33,995 nt of DNA from JBBDZE01 sp040900345 (GTDB taxonomy: Bacteria; Patescibacteriota; Minisyncoccia; Spechtbacterales; 2-12-FULL-38-22). Positions within the stretch are counted from its first letter, which is position 1. Every line of letters begins with the position of its first letter. Positions 1 to 7,703 of this stretch are shown here, piece by piece. The translations under genes and the position numbers were made by a program. Below the pieces are notes generated by a model. It worked only from the letters and a program-made list of their open reading frames with translations, did not search any database and had not been told where the DNA came from. The DNA lies in contig JBBDZE010000013.1 of NCBI GenBank assembly GCA_040900345.1, forward strand, positions 1 to 33,995. Direction: 5' to 3'.

Positions 1-1
1 G

Positions 2-250
2 CTTGCTCGGGGGCGCAAAAAACCCCGGGAGCTTGGCGATTGGGGCTGGGGAATAGATCGACACGGCGTGCGAATTGTCTGGAAAATTCCCCCGGCACGA
101 GGTAGCGGAGGAGGGCAAGTCTACCTTCACGTACCGCATTGGCGCGTCGGGACCCTTGTCAAACTGGGCGTGCCGCAATGTCGCAACGCTCGTCGAGAAA
201 GTAACCACGCCTTCTGTGCGTGGGTAGAGGAGAAGTATCCAGCTCGTTGA
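2..250 (+). CDS. 3' end of an unknown GC-rich protein (5' end outside the window)
   Basis: The frame is open from base 2 to a TGA at 248-250, giving about 82 residues with no convincing internal start, so the gene probably begins before the window. A GTG at 68 is possible but has no SD. The visible part is rich in Arg, Gly, Trp and Pro (for example the segment VYLHVPHWRVGTLVKLGVP) and ends in WVEEKYPAR. I recognise no family. A perfect 30-bp palindrome begins 17 bases after the stop, the same arrangement seen behind several other orphan genes here, which supports this being a real gene end rather than a chance frame. Confidence 0.45.
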   Translation, partial: LARGRKKPRELGDWGWGIDRHGVRIVWKIPPARGSGGGQVYLHVPHWRVGTLVKLGVPQCRNARRESNHAFCAWVEEKYPAR

Positions 251-266
251 TATAAACGCTCTTTGT

Positions 267-296
267 GAGGATGCCTGCTGGCCAGCAGGCATCCTC
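267..296. terminator. Perfect 30-bp loopless palindrome after the first gene
   Basis: Bases 267-281 (GAGGATGCCTGCTGG) are the exact reverse complement of 282-296, with no spacer. It follows the stop at 250 closely and is probably part of a transcription terminator, although there is no T-tract directly behind it and RNA would need to open the centre to form a loop. Confidence 0.55.
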
Positions 297-297
297 C

Positions 298-324
298 ACG
301 GCCCCGGCAATTTGTCGGGGCCGT
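298..324 (+). terminator. Second GC-rich hairpin, 9-bp arms
   Basis: ACGGCCCCG (298-306) pairs with CGGGGCCGT (316-324) around a 9-base loop. It lies one base after the loopless palindrome, so the upstream gene ends in two consecutive hairpins. The following bases are only weakly T-rich. Confidence 0.5.
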
Positions 325-445
325 TGTGCGTCTGGGGCCTAAAGAGAAACTATTGACCTTTTGAATACCTCAGGACGAGCTGGATAGGCTGGTTTTAGAA
401 TAGCAGCGCATGTTGCCGAAGGACCTGCGGTGGGGTGCCGAACTA

Positions 446-474
446 TTGACAAAATCAGTAAACTATGCTATGAT
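446..474 (+). promoter_or_regulatory. Near-consensus sigma-70 promoter for the zinc-ribbon gene
   Basis: TTGACA at 446-451, a 17-base spacer and TATGAT at 469-474, with TGC just before the -10 (extended -10). Predicted transcription start is near 481, leaving a leader of about 100 nt before the ATG at 585. The stretch 325-445 upstream holds nothing I can identify. Confidence 0.75.
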
Positions 475-513
475 GTAAATCGTAAGAATGAGGAATGTAC
501 TTTTGGATACTAT

Positions 514-562
514 CCTTGTTGCCATAGTGGGCACTTGCCCAGCGCCTAGTATGGCAACAAGG
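514..562 (+). promoter_or_regulatory. Structured 5' leader hairpin upstream of the zinc-ribbon gene
   Basis: CCTTGTTGCCATA (514-526) is the exact complement of 550-562, a 13-bp stem. Inside the 23-nt loop a second stem can form, TGGGC (528-532) with GCCCA (537-541). The structure sits between the predicted transcription start (about 481) and the SD GGGAGG (574-579). It may be a cis-regulatory RNA; no known riboswitch class is recognised. Confidence 0.5.
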
Positions 563-584
563 AAGCGGATTATGGGAGGCTACC

Positions 585-803
585 ATGCCAATGCTGTCCG
601 AGATCGCGCACACCAAAGAGGGGAAGCGGGTGGTGAGTGGCAACGTTCTTGCCACATTCTCTCCCCAATTTCCAGAGTCCAGCATGTGCACTGATTGCGG
701 GCGACAGACCGTCGACCCGCAGCAGGCGATCTGCTATCGATGCCGATNNNNNNNNNNCACGGCAACCACTGCCGTGGTCGATGATTCGCCGCCCCGACCG
801 TGA
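585..803 (+). CDS. Small zinc-ribbon protein, interrupted by an assembly gap
   Basis: ATG at 585 is preceded by the SD GGGAGG at 574-579. The readable N-terminal part (54 residues) ends with two knuckles, Cys35-x2-Cys38 and Cys50-x2-Cys53, as in a small treble-clef or rubredoxin-like zinc ribbon. The ten-N gap at 748-757 follows immediately. If the gap length is arbitrary the reading frame after it is uncertain; read through as given, the frame ends with TGA at 801-803, inside the stem of the terminator hairpin at 791-819. That overlap also occurs in other genes of this window and favours the frame being right. Function unknown; a nucleic-acid-binding or regulatory role would be a guess. It has its own strong promoter and structured leader. 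Confidence 0.55.
   Translation: MPMLSEIAHTKEGKRVVSGNVLATFSPQFPESSMCTDCGRQTVDPQQAICYRCRXXXXTATTAVVDDSPPRP
748..757. other. Assembly gap (10 N)
   Basis: Ten undetermined bases, the usual scaffolding placeholder. The base right after the gap begins a hairpin, CACGGCA (758-764) with TGCCGTG (770-776), so the assembly may have broken on an inverted repeat. Confidence 0.95.
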
Positions 804-819
804 TTTCACGCGTCGGGGC
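791..819 (+). terminator. Terminator hairpin overlapping the stop of the zinc-ribbon gene
   Basis: GCCCCGAC (791-798) pairs with GTCGGGGC (812-819) and CGTGA (799-803) with TCACG (806-810), with C811 bulged and a TT centre. The stop codon TGA (801-803) lies within the stem. Confidence 0.6.
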
Positions 820-868
820 TGCTACTTCTCAAGCTCTGATAAGCAGGGAGTGAGAAGCAGCACTAATC

Positions 869-900
869 AAAAACACCACCGCATTTGCGGTGGTGTTTTT
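869..900. terminator. Bidirectional terminator between the zinc-ribbon gene and cysS
   Basis: A 15-bp perfect stem: A5 followed by CACCACCGCA (869-883), a TT loop, and the complement ending in T5 (886-900). The A- and T-tracts on the two sides make it a terminator for both the plus-strand gene and minus-strand cysS. Confidence 0.85.
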
Positions 901-914
901 GGTGTGTAGAGGAG

Positions 915-2306
915 CTACTGTCTTGGCTTGCGCTTGATGCTCGTACCGCTGTCGGTGTCGTTCAGTTCGTAGCCCAGCTCCTCAATTTCTTGGCGCAAGA
1001 GGTCGGCTTGGTTCCACTTCTTATCCGCGCGCAGCGCCTCGCGCTCACGCAGTAAGTGCACAACCTGGGAGGGCAGCTGTTCGGGTTCGGCCAGGCGGTG
1101 CTCATCCACGACGCCAAAGATGGCATTCACTTCTTTTAGAAACTCCATCATGGCGCGCGCGTCGCGGGCGGCCAGCGCACCGGCGGTAATTTTCGGGTTC
1201 ACATAACTGATAAGGGTGAACAGATGTGCGAAAGCGGCCGGAGTATTGAAGTCGTCTTCCAGTTCCTTCCAGAAGGCCGCAATAAACTTAGGGTACTGGC
1301 GGTCGGTCTTGAGCTTGGGCTTTACGTTACGCAGGCGGCTCCAGAATTCGCCGATGCGGCGTTCCACCGCCTGAGCTTCGGATAGCTGTATCTCGCTGTA
1401 CTCAATTGGTGAGCGGTAGTGGCGGGTGGTAAAAAGCACGCGCAGGGTCTGGACCGAGTAGGTTTCTAGGATTTTCCGGATAGTAATGAAGTTCTTGAGA
1501 GACTTGGCCATCTTCTCGCCACGAATTTGCAAAAACCCCGTGTGCAACCAGGTCTTCACCATGGGATGCACGCCATAGGCGGCCTCCATCTGGGCTATTT
1601 CGGCTTCGTGGTGGGGGAAAATAAGGTCGCGCGCGCCGCCATGCAGTTCGTACTTGGGTGAGCCAAACTCCTTTTGCGCGAGCGCGGTATCCTCAATGTG
1701 CCAGCCGGGGCGGCCTTCGCCCCAGGGGGATTTCCACGTGGGCTCGCCCGGCTTGGCTGCCTTCCACAGCACAAAGTCCAGCGGGTCTTCCTTCAGGGCG
1801 TCTTCCTCAATGTTCACGCCGGTGCGCAACTCGCTGAGTTTTTGATGCGAGAGCGCGCCATAGCGCGGGAACTTCCTTACCCGGAAGTACACGCCATTGT
1901 CCGTCTGGTAGGCGTACTCCTTTTCTACGAGCAGCTCGATCTGCTTGATAATCTCCTTGATATAATCGCTGGCGCGGGCGTGCTTGTCTACACTGGTTAC
2001 CCCAAGCGCCTTCATGTCTTCGTGGTAGGTGTTCTCATAGAAGCGGGCAACGTCCTTCGGCTCTTTTTGTTCTTCGCGTGCGCGGTTGAGGATTTTATCC
2101 TCCACATCGGTGATGTTCTGCAAATAAAACACCTTATGGCCGCGGGCGCGTAGGTATTTTACGAGCATGTCAAACACCACGTAAGTGCGTGCGTGGCCGA
2201 TGTGCGCGTAATCGTAGACCGTCGGACCACACACATACAGGTTGATGGTGTCCTTGGTCTTGCGCAGCATCTTCTTTTTACCCGAAAGCGTGTCGTAGAG
2301 CTTCAT
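915..2306 (-). CDS. cysS: Cysteinyl-tRNA synthetase
   Basis: Charges tRNA-Cys with cysteine in the cytoplasm; class Ia synthetase. The 463-residue product has the normal family length. HIGH is intact at residues 35-38 after the CGPTVYD stretch, and the KMSKS loop reads KMAKS (265-269). The catalytic zinc site of the family uses Cys, Cys, His and Glu. Here Cys26, His232 and Glu236 are present, but the second cysteine, in the motif GRPGWHIEC, is Asp206 (GWHIED). Asp can bind zinc, so the enzyme is probably active, and I believe relatives in candidate phyla share this change (recollection, not checked). It is the second gene of a minus-strand pair; nine bases separate its ATG from the stop of the transporter upstream. 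No SD is visible. The terminator at 869-900 ends the unit. Confidence 0.96.
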   Translation of the reverse strand: MKLYDTLSGKKKMLRKTKDTINLYVCGPTVYDYAHIGHARTYVVFDMLVKYLRARGHKVFYLQNITDVEDKILNRAREEQKEPKDVARFYENTYHEDMKALGVTSVDKHARASDYIKEIIKQIELLVEKEYAYQTDNGVYFRVRKFPRYGALSHQKLSELRTGVNIEEDALKEDPLDFVLWKAAKPGEPTWKSPWGEGRPGWHIEDTALAQKEFGSPKYELHGGARDLIFPHHEAEIAQMEAAYGVHPMVKTWLHTGFLQIRGEKMAKSLKNFITIRKILETYSVQTLRVLFTTRHYRSPIEYSEIQLSEAQAVERRIGEFWSRLRNVKPKLKTDRQYPKFIAAFWKELEDDFNTPAAFAHLFTLISYVNPKITAGALAARDARAMMEFLKEVNAIFGVVDEHRLAEPEQLPSQVVHLLREREALRADKKWNQADLLRQEIEELGYELNDTDSGTSIKRKPRQ

Positions 2307-2315
2307 GGGGGTTGT

Positions 2316-3695
2316 TTACCACAAGCCAACTAACGATGCCAATAGCATCAGTGCCGATCCGCCCATAATAAGGACAATACCCCACCCCAGCATATTGGAA
2401 AACCAGCCGTTGGTATATTTTCCCATAATCTTTTTGTTGTTGGCAATAAAGAGCATCATGATGATAATGGGCGGGGCGGCAAAGCCGTTGAGCACCGCCG
2501 TAAAGTACAAAAGGCGGAAAGGTTCAATGGGAAGAAAGTTCACAAAAAGACCCACGAATGTTGCGGCCGCCAATACCGTGTAAAAGCCCACCGCCTTTTC
2601 GGCGCGTAACGACAGACCGCTCTTCCAGCGAAACATCTCAGCCACGGCGTAGGAGACCGATCCGGCCAATATCGGCACGGCTAACAGTCCGGTGCCGATA
2701 ATACCAAGGGCAAACAGCAGCGAGGCAAATCTTCCTGCCAATGGCTCCAATGCCGCGGCTGCTTGGTCGGCGGTCTCTACCGTGGTAATGCCGGCCGCAC
2801 CTAACGTTGAGGCGGCGGTAATGATGATAAAGAACATCACAACATTTGAAAGCAGCATGCCGATGATGGTATCGCGGCGCATGCGCCGAATGTCGCGCAT
2901 ATTGATATGCGGTCGTCCCCAACCCATGCGCTTCATTTTACCGGTGCGCACATTTTCTTCGGCCTCTTCGCTTGCTTGCCAAAAAAAGAGGTAGGGTGAA
3001 ATGGTGGTACCCAAAATAGCCACAATATTCAGGAGGAAGGCGCGTTCCAAGGAAAGCGTGGGCAGCACCATGTGGCGAAATATCTGGTGCCATTCTTGGT
3101 TTACGGCGAAGGCGGTTAAAATGTAGGCGCCAAGGGAAAGGGCCAGGTACTTCAAGACCCGCACGTAGGAGTGGTAGGGGACAAAGACCTGGACCAGCAG
3201 GGTGCCAAAGGTAAAGGCAAGCAGCAAGCTAATGAACGGAATGTCCACGATAAGGCGCGTGCTGGCCGCCATCGCGCCCAGGTTGGCGCCGATGTTGATG
3301 ATGTTGGCTACCAGGAGTGTAGCGACCCCGCCCCATAGAATGGGTTGAGGATAGTGGGTGCGCATCACCGAGGCCAGGCCGCGGCCCGTCACAATACCAA
3401 TACGGCCGCTCATCTCCTGGACCACCGTCATGAACGGAAATGAGAACGGGGCCGCCCACACCTGCTGATAGCCAAACTGGGCGCCGGTTTGCGAATAGGT
3501 GGCAATTCCCGCAGGATCGTCGTCCGAGGCGCCGGTTACAAAACCGGGGCCAAGTTCTTTTACGGTTCGGCGTATACGGCGCATTTGCTTACGCGGCGAG
3601 GGCCGAAAGCGTCTGGTGCCGAGCGAATCAACCGGGCGCGTGTCGGTGGTTCGGGGAAATTTTTCGGGAGACGCGGAGGGAGGAGTAGATGGCAT
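2316..3695 (-). CDS. Nramp-like divalent metal transporter
   Basis: Integral membrane protein of 459 residues with about eleven hydrophobic segments, belonging to the Nramp (SLC11) superfamily, which imports Mn2+, Fe2+ or related divalent metals with protons. The first helix carries DDDPAGIATYSQTGAQFGY in place of the canonical DPGN motif, and helix 6 reads ISPYLFFWQASEE where canonical members have MPH. It therefore belongs to a divergent subgroup whose metal preference cannot be read from the sequence. The first 37 residues are polar, Pro/Arg-rich and without similarity, so translation may start at the internal ATG near 3584 (MRRIRRTVKELGPG). It is the first gene of the minus-strand pair with cysS and is divergent from hrcA. 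No SD is visible at either start. Confidence 0.88.
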   Translation of the reverse strand: MPSTPPSASPEKFPRTTDTRPVDSLGTRRFRPSPRKQMRRIRRTVKELGPGFVTGASDDDPAGIATYSQTGAQFGYQQVWAAPFSFPFMTVVQEMSGRIGIVTGRGLASVMRTHYPQPILWGGVATLLVANIINIGANLGAMAASTRLIVDIPFISLLLAFTFGTLLVQVFVPYHSYVRVLKYLALSLGAYILTAFAVNQEWHQIFRHMVLPTLSLERAFLLNIVAILGTTISPYLFFWQASEEAEENVRTGKMKRMGWGRPHINMRDIRRMRRDTIIGMLLSNVVMFFIIITAASTLGAAGITTVETADQAAAALEPLAGRFASLLFALGIIGTGLLAVPILAGSVSYAVAEMFRWKSGLSLRAEKAVGFYTVLAAATFVGLFVNFLPIEPFRLLYFTAVLNGFAAPPIIIMMLFIANNKKIMGKYTNGWFSNMLGWGIVLIMGGSALMLLASLVGLW

Positions 3696-3870
3696 TGGTA
3701 TCGTTCAAAACTGGATATCGTTGCTTTATTTTACCATGCCAATCTGGCCTCAGTGCAATGCAGCAGCGTAGAGTGAAAGGAGTCCTACTGCAGATGGTTA
3801 TCTTCCCCATCCCCTACGGCATCTTCCTTGTGCCGGCTCTTTAGGAGGCGGTTTTATTATGCGTGCACAT

Positions 3871-3908
3871 TTAGCACTCTTGACTGGCATTTGCTAAATT
3901 ACTATACT
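3871..3908 (+). promoter_or_regulatory. hrcA operon promoter overlapped by a CIRCE operator
   Basis: CIRCE, the HrcA operator, is TTAGCACTC-N9-GAGTGCTAA. Here the left half is perfect (3871-3879), the spacer is nine bases, and the right half reads ATTTGCTAA (3889-3897), matching six of nine. A promoter lies across it: TTGACT at 3880-3885 inside the CIRCE spacer, 17 bases, then TATACT at 3903-3908. HrcA binding would cover the -35. Predicted transcription starts at about 3914-3916, essentially at the start codon. The rest of the 218-base gap (3696-3870) holds nothing else I can identify. Confidence 0.85.
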
Positions 3909-3916
3909 AAAGGGTG

Positions 3917-4666
3917 ATGGTCACGCAATTTGAAAAAGAACGCCTGCTTCTGGATGTGGTCCAGGAATATATTGAAACGGCAACCCCGGTCTCGTCCGGC
4001 GGGTTGCTGGAAAAGTACGGGTATGACGTCAGCTCGGCCACTTTGCGCAATTGGATGGCAGAACTGTCGGACGCGGGTTTTTTGATGCAGCCTCACACCT
4101 CGGCCGGACGCATTCCCACCCCAAAGGCATACCGCTTTTTCGTGGACAAAGTGGCCCTGGGTGCCCGCGAGCCGGTAGAGGAGAGCGAGGCGCACAAGCA
4201 AAAGGCCTTGCCCGAGGCCGTGCGTGACGAGCTGGAGACGGCCCTTCGCAACTCGCCGCAGGAGGCGGCCCGCGAAATGTCGCGCTACTTGGCCGAGATG
4301 TCTCACGCCATGGGGTTTGCCGGCCTGTTAGGCCTGAACCAGTTTTACCGCGAAGGCTTGCGCCGCTTGCTGGATGAGCCGGAATTTCTCAATACCGAAA
4401 ACGTCCGCCGCTTGGTAGAGTTTGCCGACTCGTTGGAGGAAGAGATGGAACAGGTCTTTCGCAATTTAGACGAGGATGTGCAAATTATCATCGGCTCGCC
4501 CGAGCATCCTCGCCGGGAAATGCCGTTTAGTGTGATGGCCTTTACCTCCGAATTGCCCAACCACGAGCGCGCCGTGTTTGGCATTGTAGGCCCCATGCGC
4601 ATGCGCTATAGCGACAACCTACGCCTATTGGAAGATATCCGTGGAGTATTTAACGACTATGAATAG
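3917..4666 (+). CDS. hrcA: Heat-inducible transcription repressor HrcA (short form)
   Basis: Repressor of class I heat-shock genes; binds CIRCE and is kept active by GroEL in well-studied species. The N-terminal winged helix is clear: VSSATLRNWMAELSDAGFL followed by the HrcA signature QPHTSAGRIPTPKAYRFFVD. At about 249 residues it is much shorter than the usual ~340, so the central GAF-like and insert regions are reduced. Start: either GTG 3914 or ATG 3917; both lie at the predicted transcription start, so the mRNA is probably leaderless. The operon continues with grpE, whose start overlaps the end of hrcA. The CIRCE on its own promoter implies autoregulation, and the CIRCE before groES is its other visible target. 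Confidence 0.93.
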   Translation: MVTQFEKERLLLDVVQEYIETATPVSSGGLLEKYGYDVSSATLRNWMAELSDAGFLMQPHTSAGRIPTPKAYRFFVDKVALGAREPVEESEAHKQKALPEAVRDELETALRNSPQEAAREMSRYLAEMSHAMGFAGLLGLNQFYREGLRRLLDEPEFLNTENVRRLVEFADSLEEEMEQVFRNLDEDVQIIIGSPEHPRREMPFSVMAFTSELPNHERAVFGIVGPMRMRYSDNLRLLEDIRGVFNDYE

Positions 4667-5162
4667 CGAACCCGAATACATCAACGAAGAAGACGAAACC
4701 GACGCGGCCGGCGCCAAGGTAAAGAAAGTCAAAAAGCAGCTGAAGGCGGCCGAGAAAGAGCGCAAGGAGTACCTGGACGGCTGGCAGCGCGAGCGCGCCT
4801 CGTTCGCCAACTACAAAAAGGACATTGAGAAATACATTACCGAGATGCGGGGTGCGGTGCGCGAGGACGCGTTGCTGACCTTCCTGCCTATTCTGGACAA
4901 CTTAGAGCTTGCGCTTTCACACACGCCCGAAGACATCGCCGGCACGCCGTACCACAAGGGCATTGAACACATCGTCACCCAGATTCGGCAGTACCTTACG
5001 CAAATGGGTGTAGAAGAAATGCCAGTCAAAGAAGGCGATACGTTTGATCCCAACAAGCACGAAGCGGTTGATGGTGAGGGGGAAACTATCGCCGAGGTTG
5101 TGCAAAAAGGATATATGATTAACGGCTCAATCCTCCGCGTGGCGAAAGTAAAGGTGAAATAA
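4659..5162 (+). CDS. grpE: Nucleotide exchange factor GrpE
   Basis: Releases ADP from DnaK in the Hsp70 cycle. The protein (167 residues from this ATG) has an acidic, disordered N-terminus, a long charged coiled coil (about residues 18-60) containing EYLDGWQRERASFANYKKD, and the C-terminal beta domain with the family motif EGDTFDPNKHEAVD and the ending GYMINGSILRVAKVKV. I chose ATG 4659, which overlaps the hrcA stop by eight bases and suggests translational coupling; a GTG at 4641 would add six residues. Followed after 23 bases by dnaK. Confidence 0.95.
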   Translation: MNSEPEYINEEDETDAAGAKVKKVKKQLKAAEKERKEYLDGWQRERASFANYKKDIEKYITEMRGAVREDALLTFLPILDNLELALSHTPEDIAGTPYHKGIEHIVTQIRQYLTQMGVEEMPVKEGDTFDPNKHEAVDGEGETIAEVVQKGYMINGSILRVAKVKVK

Positions 5163-5185
5163 TTGCAAGTTAATTTAATAAACGT

Positions 5186-7168
5186 ATGGCAAAAATACTA
5201 GGAATAGACCTCGGCACAACAAACAGTGCCATGGCCGTTGTGGAGGCCGGGCAGCCAAAAATCATAGAGAATAAGGAGGGCAATCGCACCACGCCCTCTA
5301 TTGTGGCCGTCAACAAAGCCGGCGAGCGGCTGGTGGGCCTGTTGGCAAAGCGCCAGGCAGTAACCAACCCGCACAACACGATTTATTCGGCAAAGCGCCT
5401 CATTGGCCGCAAGTTCTCCGACCCCGAGGTGCAGGAGGACATCAAGCACCTGCCCTACGAGGTGCGCGCCGGCGAGAACGACAGCGTGGAAATTAAGCTG
5501 GGAGACCCTTCGAGTTCCTCAGGGCAAGGAAAGTGGCTGCGGCCGGCAGAAATTTCCGCCATGGTGCTGGGTAAGCTCAAGCAAGACGCCGAGGAGCGCT
5601 TGGGCGAGAAAATTACCGAGGCGGTCATTACCGTGCCTGCCTACTTTGACGACAGCCAGCGCAAAGCGACCAAAGACGCCGGCGTTATCGCCGGACTGGA
5701 GGTAAAGCGCATTATTAACGAGCCCACGGCCGCCGCGTTGGCATACGGGTTGAATAAACAAAAGGACGAGCAAATTGTCGTCTACGACTTTGGCGGTGGT
5801 ACGTTTGATGTTTCCGTGTTGGAAGTGTCCGCTGACACCATTGAGGTAAAAGCAACCGGCGGCGACACCCACCTAGGCGGTGACGACTTTGACCAGGTCG
5901 TCATGCGCTGGATTATCGAGGAGTTTAAAAAAGCAGAAGGCATCGACTTGGGCAAAGACCCGCTGGCCTCACAACGCCTAAAGGACGCGGCCGAAAACGC
6001 CAAACACGAGCTGTCCTCTACCCAAGAGACCGAAATTAACATTCCCTTCATTACCTCGGACGTCGAAGGACCCAAGCACCTCAACCTCAAATTGACGCGG
6101 GCCACGTTTGAAGGCATGGTGGCCGACTACATCAAGCGCGCCGAAGAAAAGACCCGCCAGACCGTCAAAGACGCGGGGCTGGAACTTTCCGACATTGATG
6201 AAATTGTGCTGGTAGGCGGACAGACCCGCATGCCGGCTATTCAGGAAAGTGTAAAAAGTTTGTTTGGCAAAGAGCCCCACCGCGACATCAACCCCGACGA
6301 GGTGGTTGCCTTGGGAGCGGCCACGCAAGGTGGTATTCTTGGGGGTGATGTCAAAGACGTCCTGCTGTTGGATGTTATCCCGTTGTCGCTTGGTATTGAG
6401 ACGCTCGGCGGGGTTATGACCAAACTTATTGAGCGCAACACGACCGTTCCCACGCAAAAGACGCAGGTCTTCTCTACCGCGGCCGACAACCAACCCAGCG
6501 TGGAAATTCACGTCCTGCAGGGCGAGCGCGAAATGGCTGCTGACAACAAGACGCTTGGCCGGTTCATGCTGGACGGCATTCCGCCCGCACCCCGCGGCAC
6601 GCCGCAAGTGGAGGTAAAGTTTGACATTGACGCCAACGGCATCCTCAATGTGTCGGCCAAGGACAAGGCCACCGGCAAGGAGCAGAGTGTGCGTATTGAG
6701 GCCAGCAGTGGTTTGTCCGAAGAGGAAATAAAGAACATGCAGCAGGACGCCGAGGCCCACGCCGAGGAAGACAAAAAGAAGCGCGAGCTGATTGATGTAA
6801 AGAATCAGGCCGAGGCGCTTGCCTACTCAACCGAAAAGACCCTCACGGAGCACGGCGACAAGGTAGACGAGGGCACGAAGAAAGCAATTGAAGATAAGCT
6901 CAAAGCGCTGAATGAGGTACGGGATAAGGATGGGGCTGAACCGATTAAAGCCGCGATGACCGACCTTTCCACCACGGCTCAGAAGTTGGGTGAGGCGATG
7001 TACGCTTCGCAGCAAGCTGAGCAACCATCAACCGATAACAATCAACCAATAACAGCAGAAGGCGATGAGAAGCCCGAAGCGAAGGAAGGAGAGTTTGAAG
7101 ACCCCTCGACAAGCTCCGCGCCAGAGGACGGGCAGGCAGGGCAGGAAGGGGAAGGGAAAAAGGAATAA
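5186..7168 (+). CDS. dnaK: Chaperone protein DnaK (Hsp70)
   Basis: ATP-driven chaperone that binds exposed hydrophobic peptides; works with GrpE (upstream) and DnaJ (10720). Length 660 residues is normal to slightly long. The ATPase domain starts at once with GIDLGTTNS (residues 6-14) and contains VVYDFGGGTFDVSVLEV and IVLVGGQTRMPAIQE; the substrate domain begins near DVIPLSLGIETLGG. The C-terminal tail after the helical lid is Glu/Gly/Pro-rich and disordered. No SD precedes the ATG. The gene is the last of the hrcA operon and ends at the hairpin 7172-7205. Confidence 0.98.
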   Translation: MAKILGIDLGTTNSAMAVVEAGQPKIIENKEGNRTTPSIVAVNKAGERLVGLLAKRQAVTNPHNTIYSAKRLIGRKFSDPEVQEDIKHLPYEVRAGENDSVEIKLGDPSSSSGQGKWLRPAEISAMVLGKLKQDAEERLGEKITEAVITVPAYFDDSQRKATKDAGVIAGLEVKRIINEPTAAALAYGLNKQKDEQIVVYDFGGGTFDVSVLEVSADTIEVKATGGDTHLGGDDFDQVVMRWIIEEFKKAEGIDLGKDPLASQRLKDAAENAKHELSSTQETEINIPFITSDVEGPKHLNLKLTRATFEGMVADYIKRAEEKTRQTVKDAGLELSDIDEIVLVGGQTRMPAIQESVKSLFGKEPHRDINPDEVVALGAATQGGILGGDVKDVLLLDVIPLSLGIETLGGVMTKLIERNTTVPTQKTQVFSTAADNQPSVEIHVLQGEREMAADNKTLGRFMLDGIPPAPRGTPQVEVKFDIDANGILNVSAKDKATGKEQSVRIEASSGLSEEEIKNMQQDAEAHAEEDKKKRELIDVKNQAEALAYSTEKTLTEHGDKVDEGTKKAIEDKLKALNEVRDKDGAEPIKAAMTDLSTTAQKLGEAMYASQQAEQPSTDNNQPITAEGDEKPEAKEGEFEDPSTSSAPEDGQAGQEGEGKKE

Positions 7169-7171
7169 CAA

Positions 7172-7205
7172 AATAGAAAGCCGCCCACAAGGGCGGTCTT
7201 CTATT
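7172..7205 (+). terminator. Terminator of the hrcA-grpE-dnaK operon
   Basis: AATAGAAAGCCGCCC (7172-7186), loop ACAA, then GGGCGGTCTTCTATT (7191-7205). The arms pair with one small internal mismatch. It begins three bases after the dnaK stop. Confidence 0.75.
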
Positions 7206-7232
7206 GCCTAGAGAAGCTCTTTTTGGTATGAA
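7204..7232 (+). promoter_or_regulatory. Probable promoter of the Cys-rich orphan gene
   Basis: TTGCCT (7204-7209), a 17-base spacer and TATGAA (7227-7232). The match is moderate. It would start transcription near 7239, about 29 bases before the ATG at 7268. Confidence 0.45.
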
Positions 7233-7267
7233 TGGGGTACTTTGGGCCAAGGAGAGAGGTTACTCGA

Positions 7268-7681
7268 ATGATTGAACATCGCGAAGTGACGAAGGCACGC
7301 TCTTCAAGAGCGATTCCCGACGACATGTTTCATTGTCCCGATTGCGTGGGCAGCGTCCTCGAGAAGATCGATCCGGGGAGGGCTGGAACGGGGCGATACG
7401 TCTGCGCCCGGTGTGAAGGGTGTTTCCAGCATTCCCATGAGCTCGCGAGCCTGTTCGACCAAATAAGGATGCAGCGACGCAGAAAAGGCAAAGTGCTCGT
7501 TCGGCTCGTGCGCGCCATGGCGCATCCAGAGTTCAATGACGGGATCTTCTGCAACCATGAGGACGAGCTGCCACACTCGGAGAGGGCGCAGGGAGCCCAC
7601 CTAAGCTGGAGAATGGTCAATGGCGAGCAGCGCGGGGAGTGCTACTACTGCGGCCAGCGATGCCACAAGAACCAGCAATGA
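7268..7681 (+). CDS. Cys/His-rich orphan protein, probable zinc-binding
   Basis: 137 residues from ATG 7268, chosen because GGAGAGAGG (about 7250-7259) is a strong SD at good distance; an ATG at 7232 lies inside the putative promoter. The N-terminal half carries HCPDC (Cys23, Cys26) and CARCEGC (Cys46, Cys49, Cys52), a zinc-ribbon pattern. A basic middle segment (RMQRRRKGK) follows, then CNHE (Cys95, His97) and CYYCGQRCH (Cys125, Cys128, Cys132). Two separate zinc sites are likely. No family recognised; small basic proteins of this kind often bind nucleic acid, but that is inference. GC-rich and SD-led unlike neighbouring dnaK, and followed by a long hairpin: an accessory-gene unit. Confidence 0.7.
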   Translation: MIEHREVTKARSSRAIPDDMFHCPDCVGSVLEKIDPGRAGTGRYVCARCEGCFQHSHELASLFDQIRMQRRRKGKVLVRLVRAMAHPEFNDGIFCNHEDELPHSERAQGAHLSWRMVNGEQRGECYYCGQRCHKNQQ

Positions 7682-7703
7682 GCGCCCTGCGGCCCAAGCA
7701 CAA

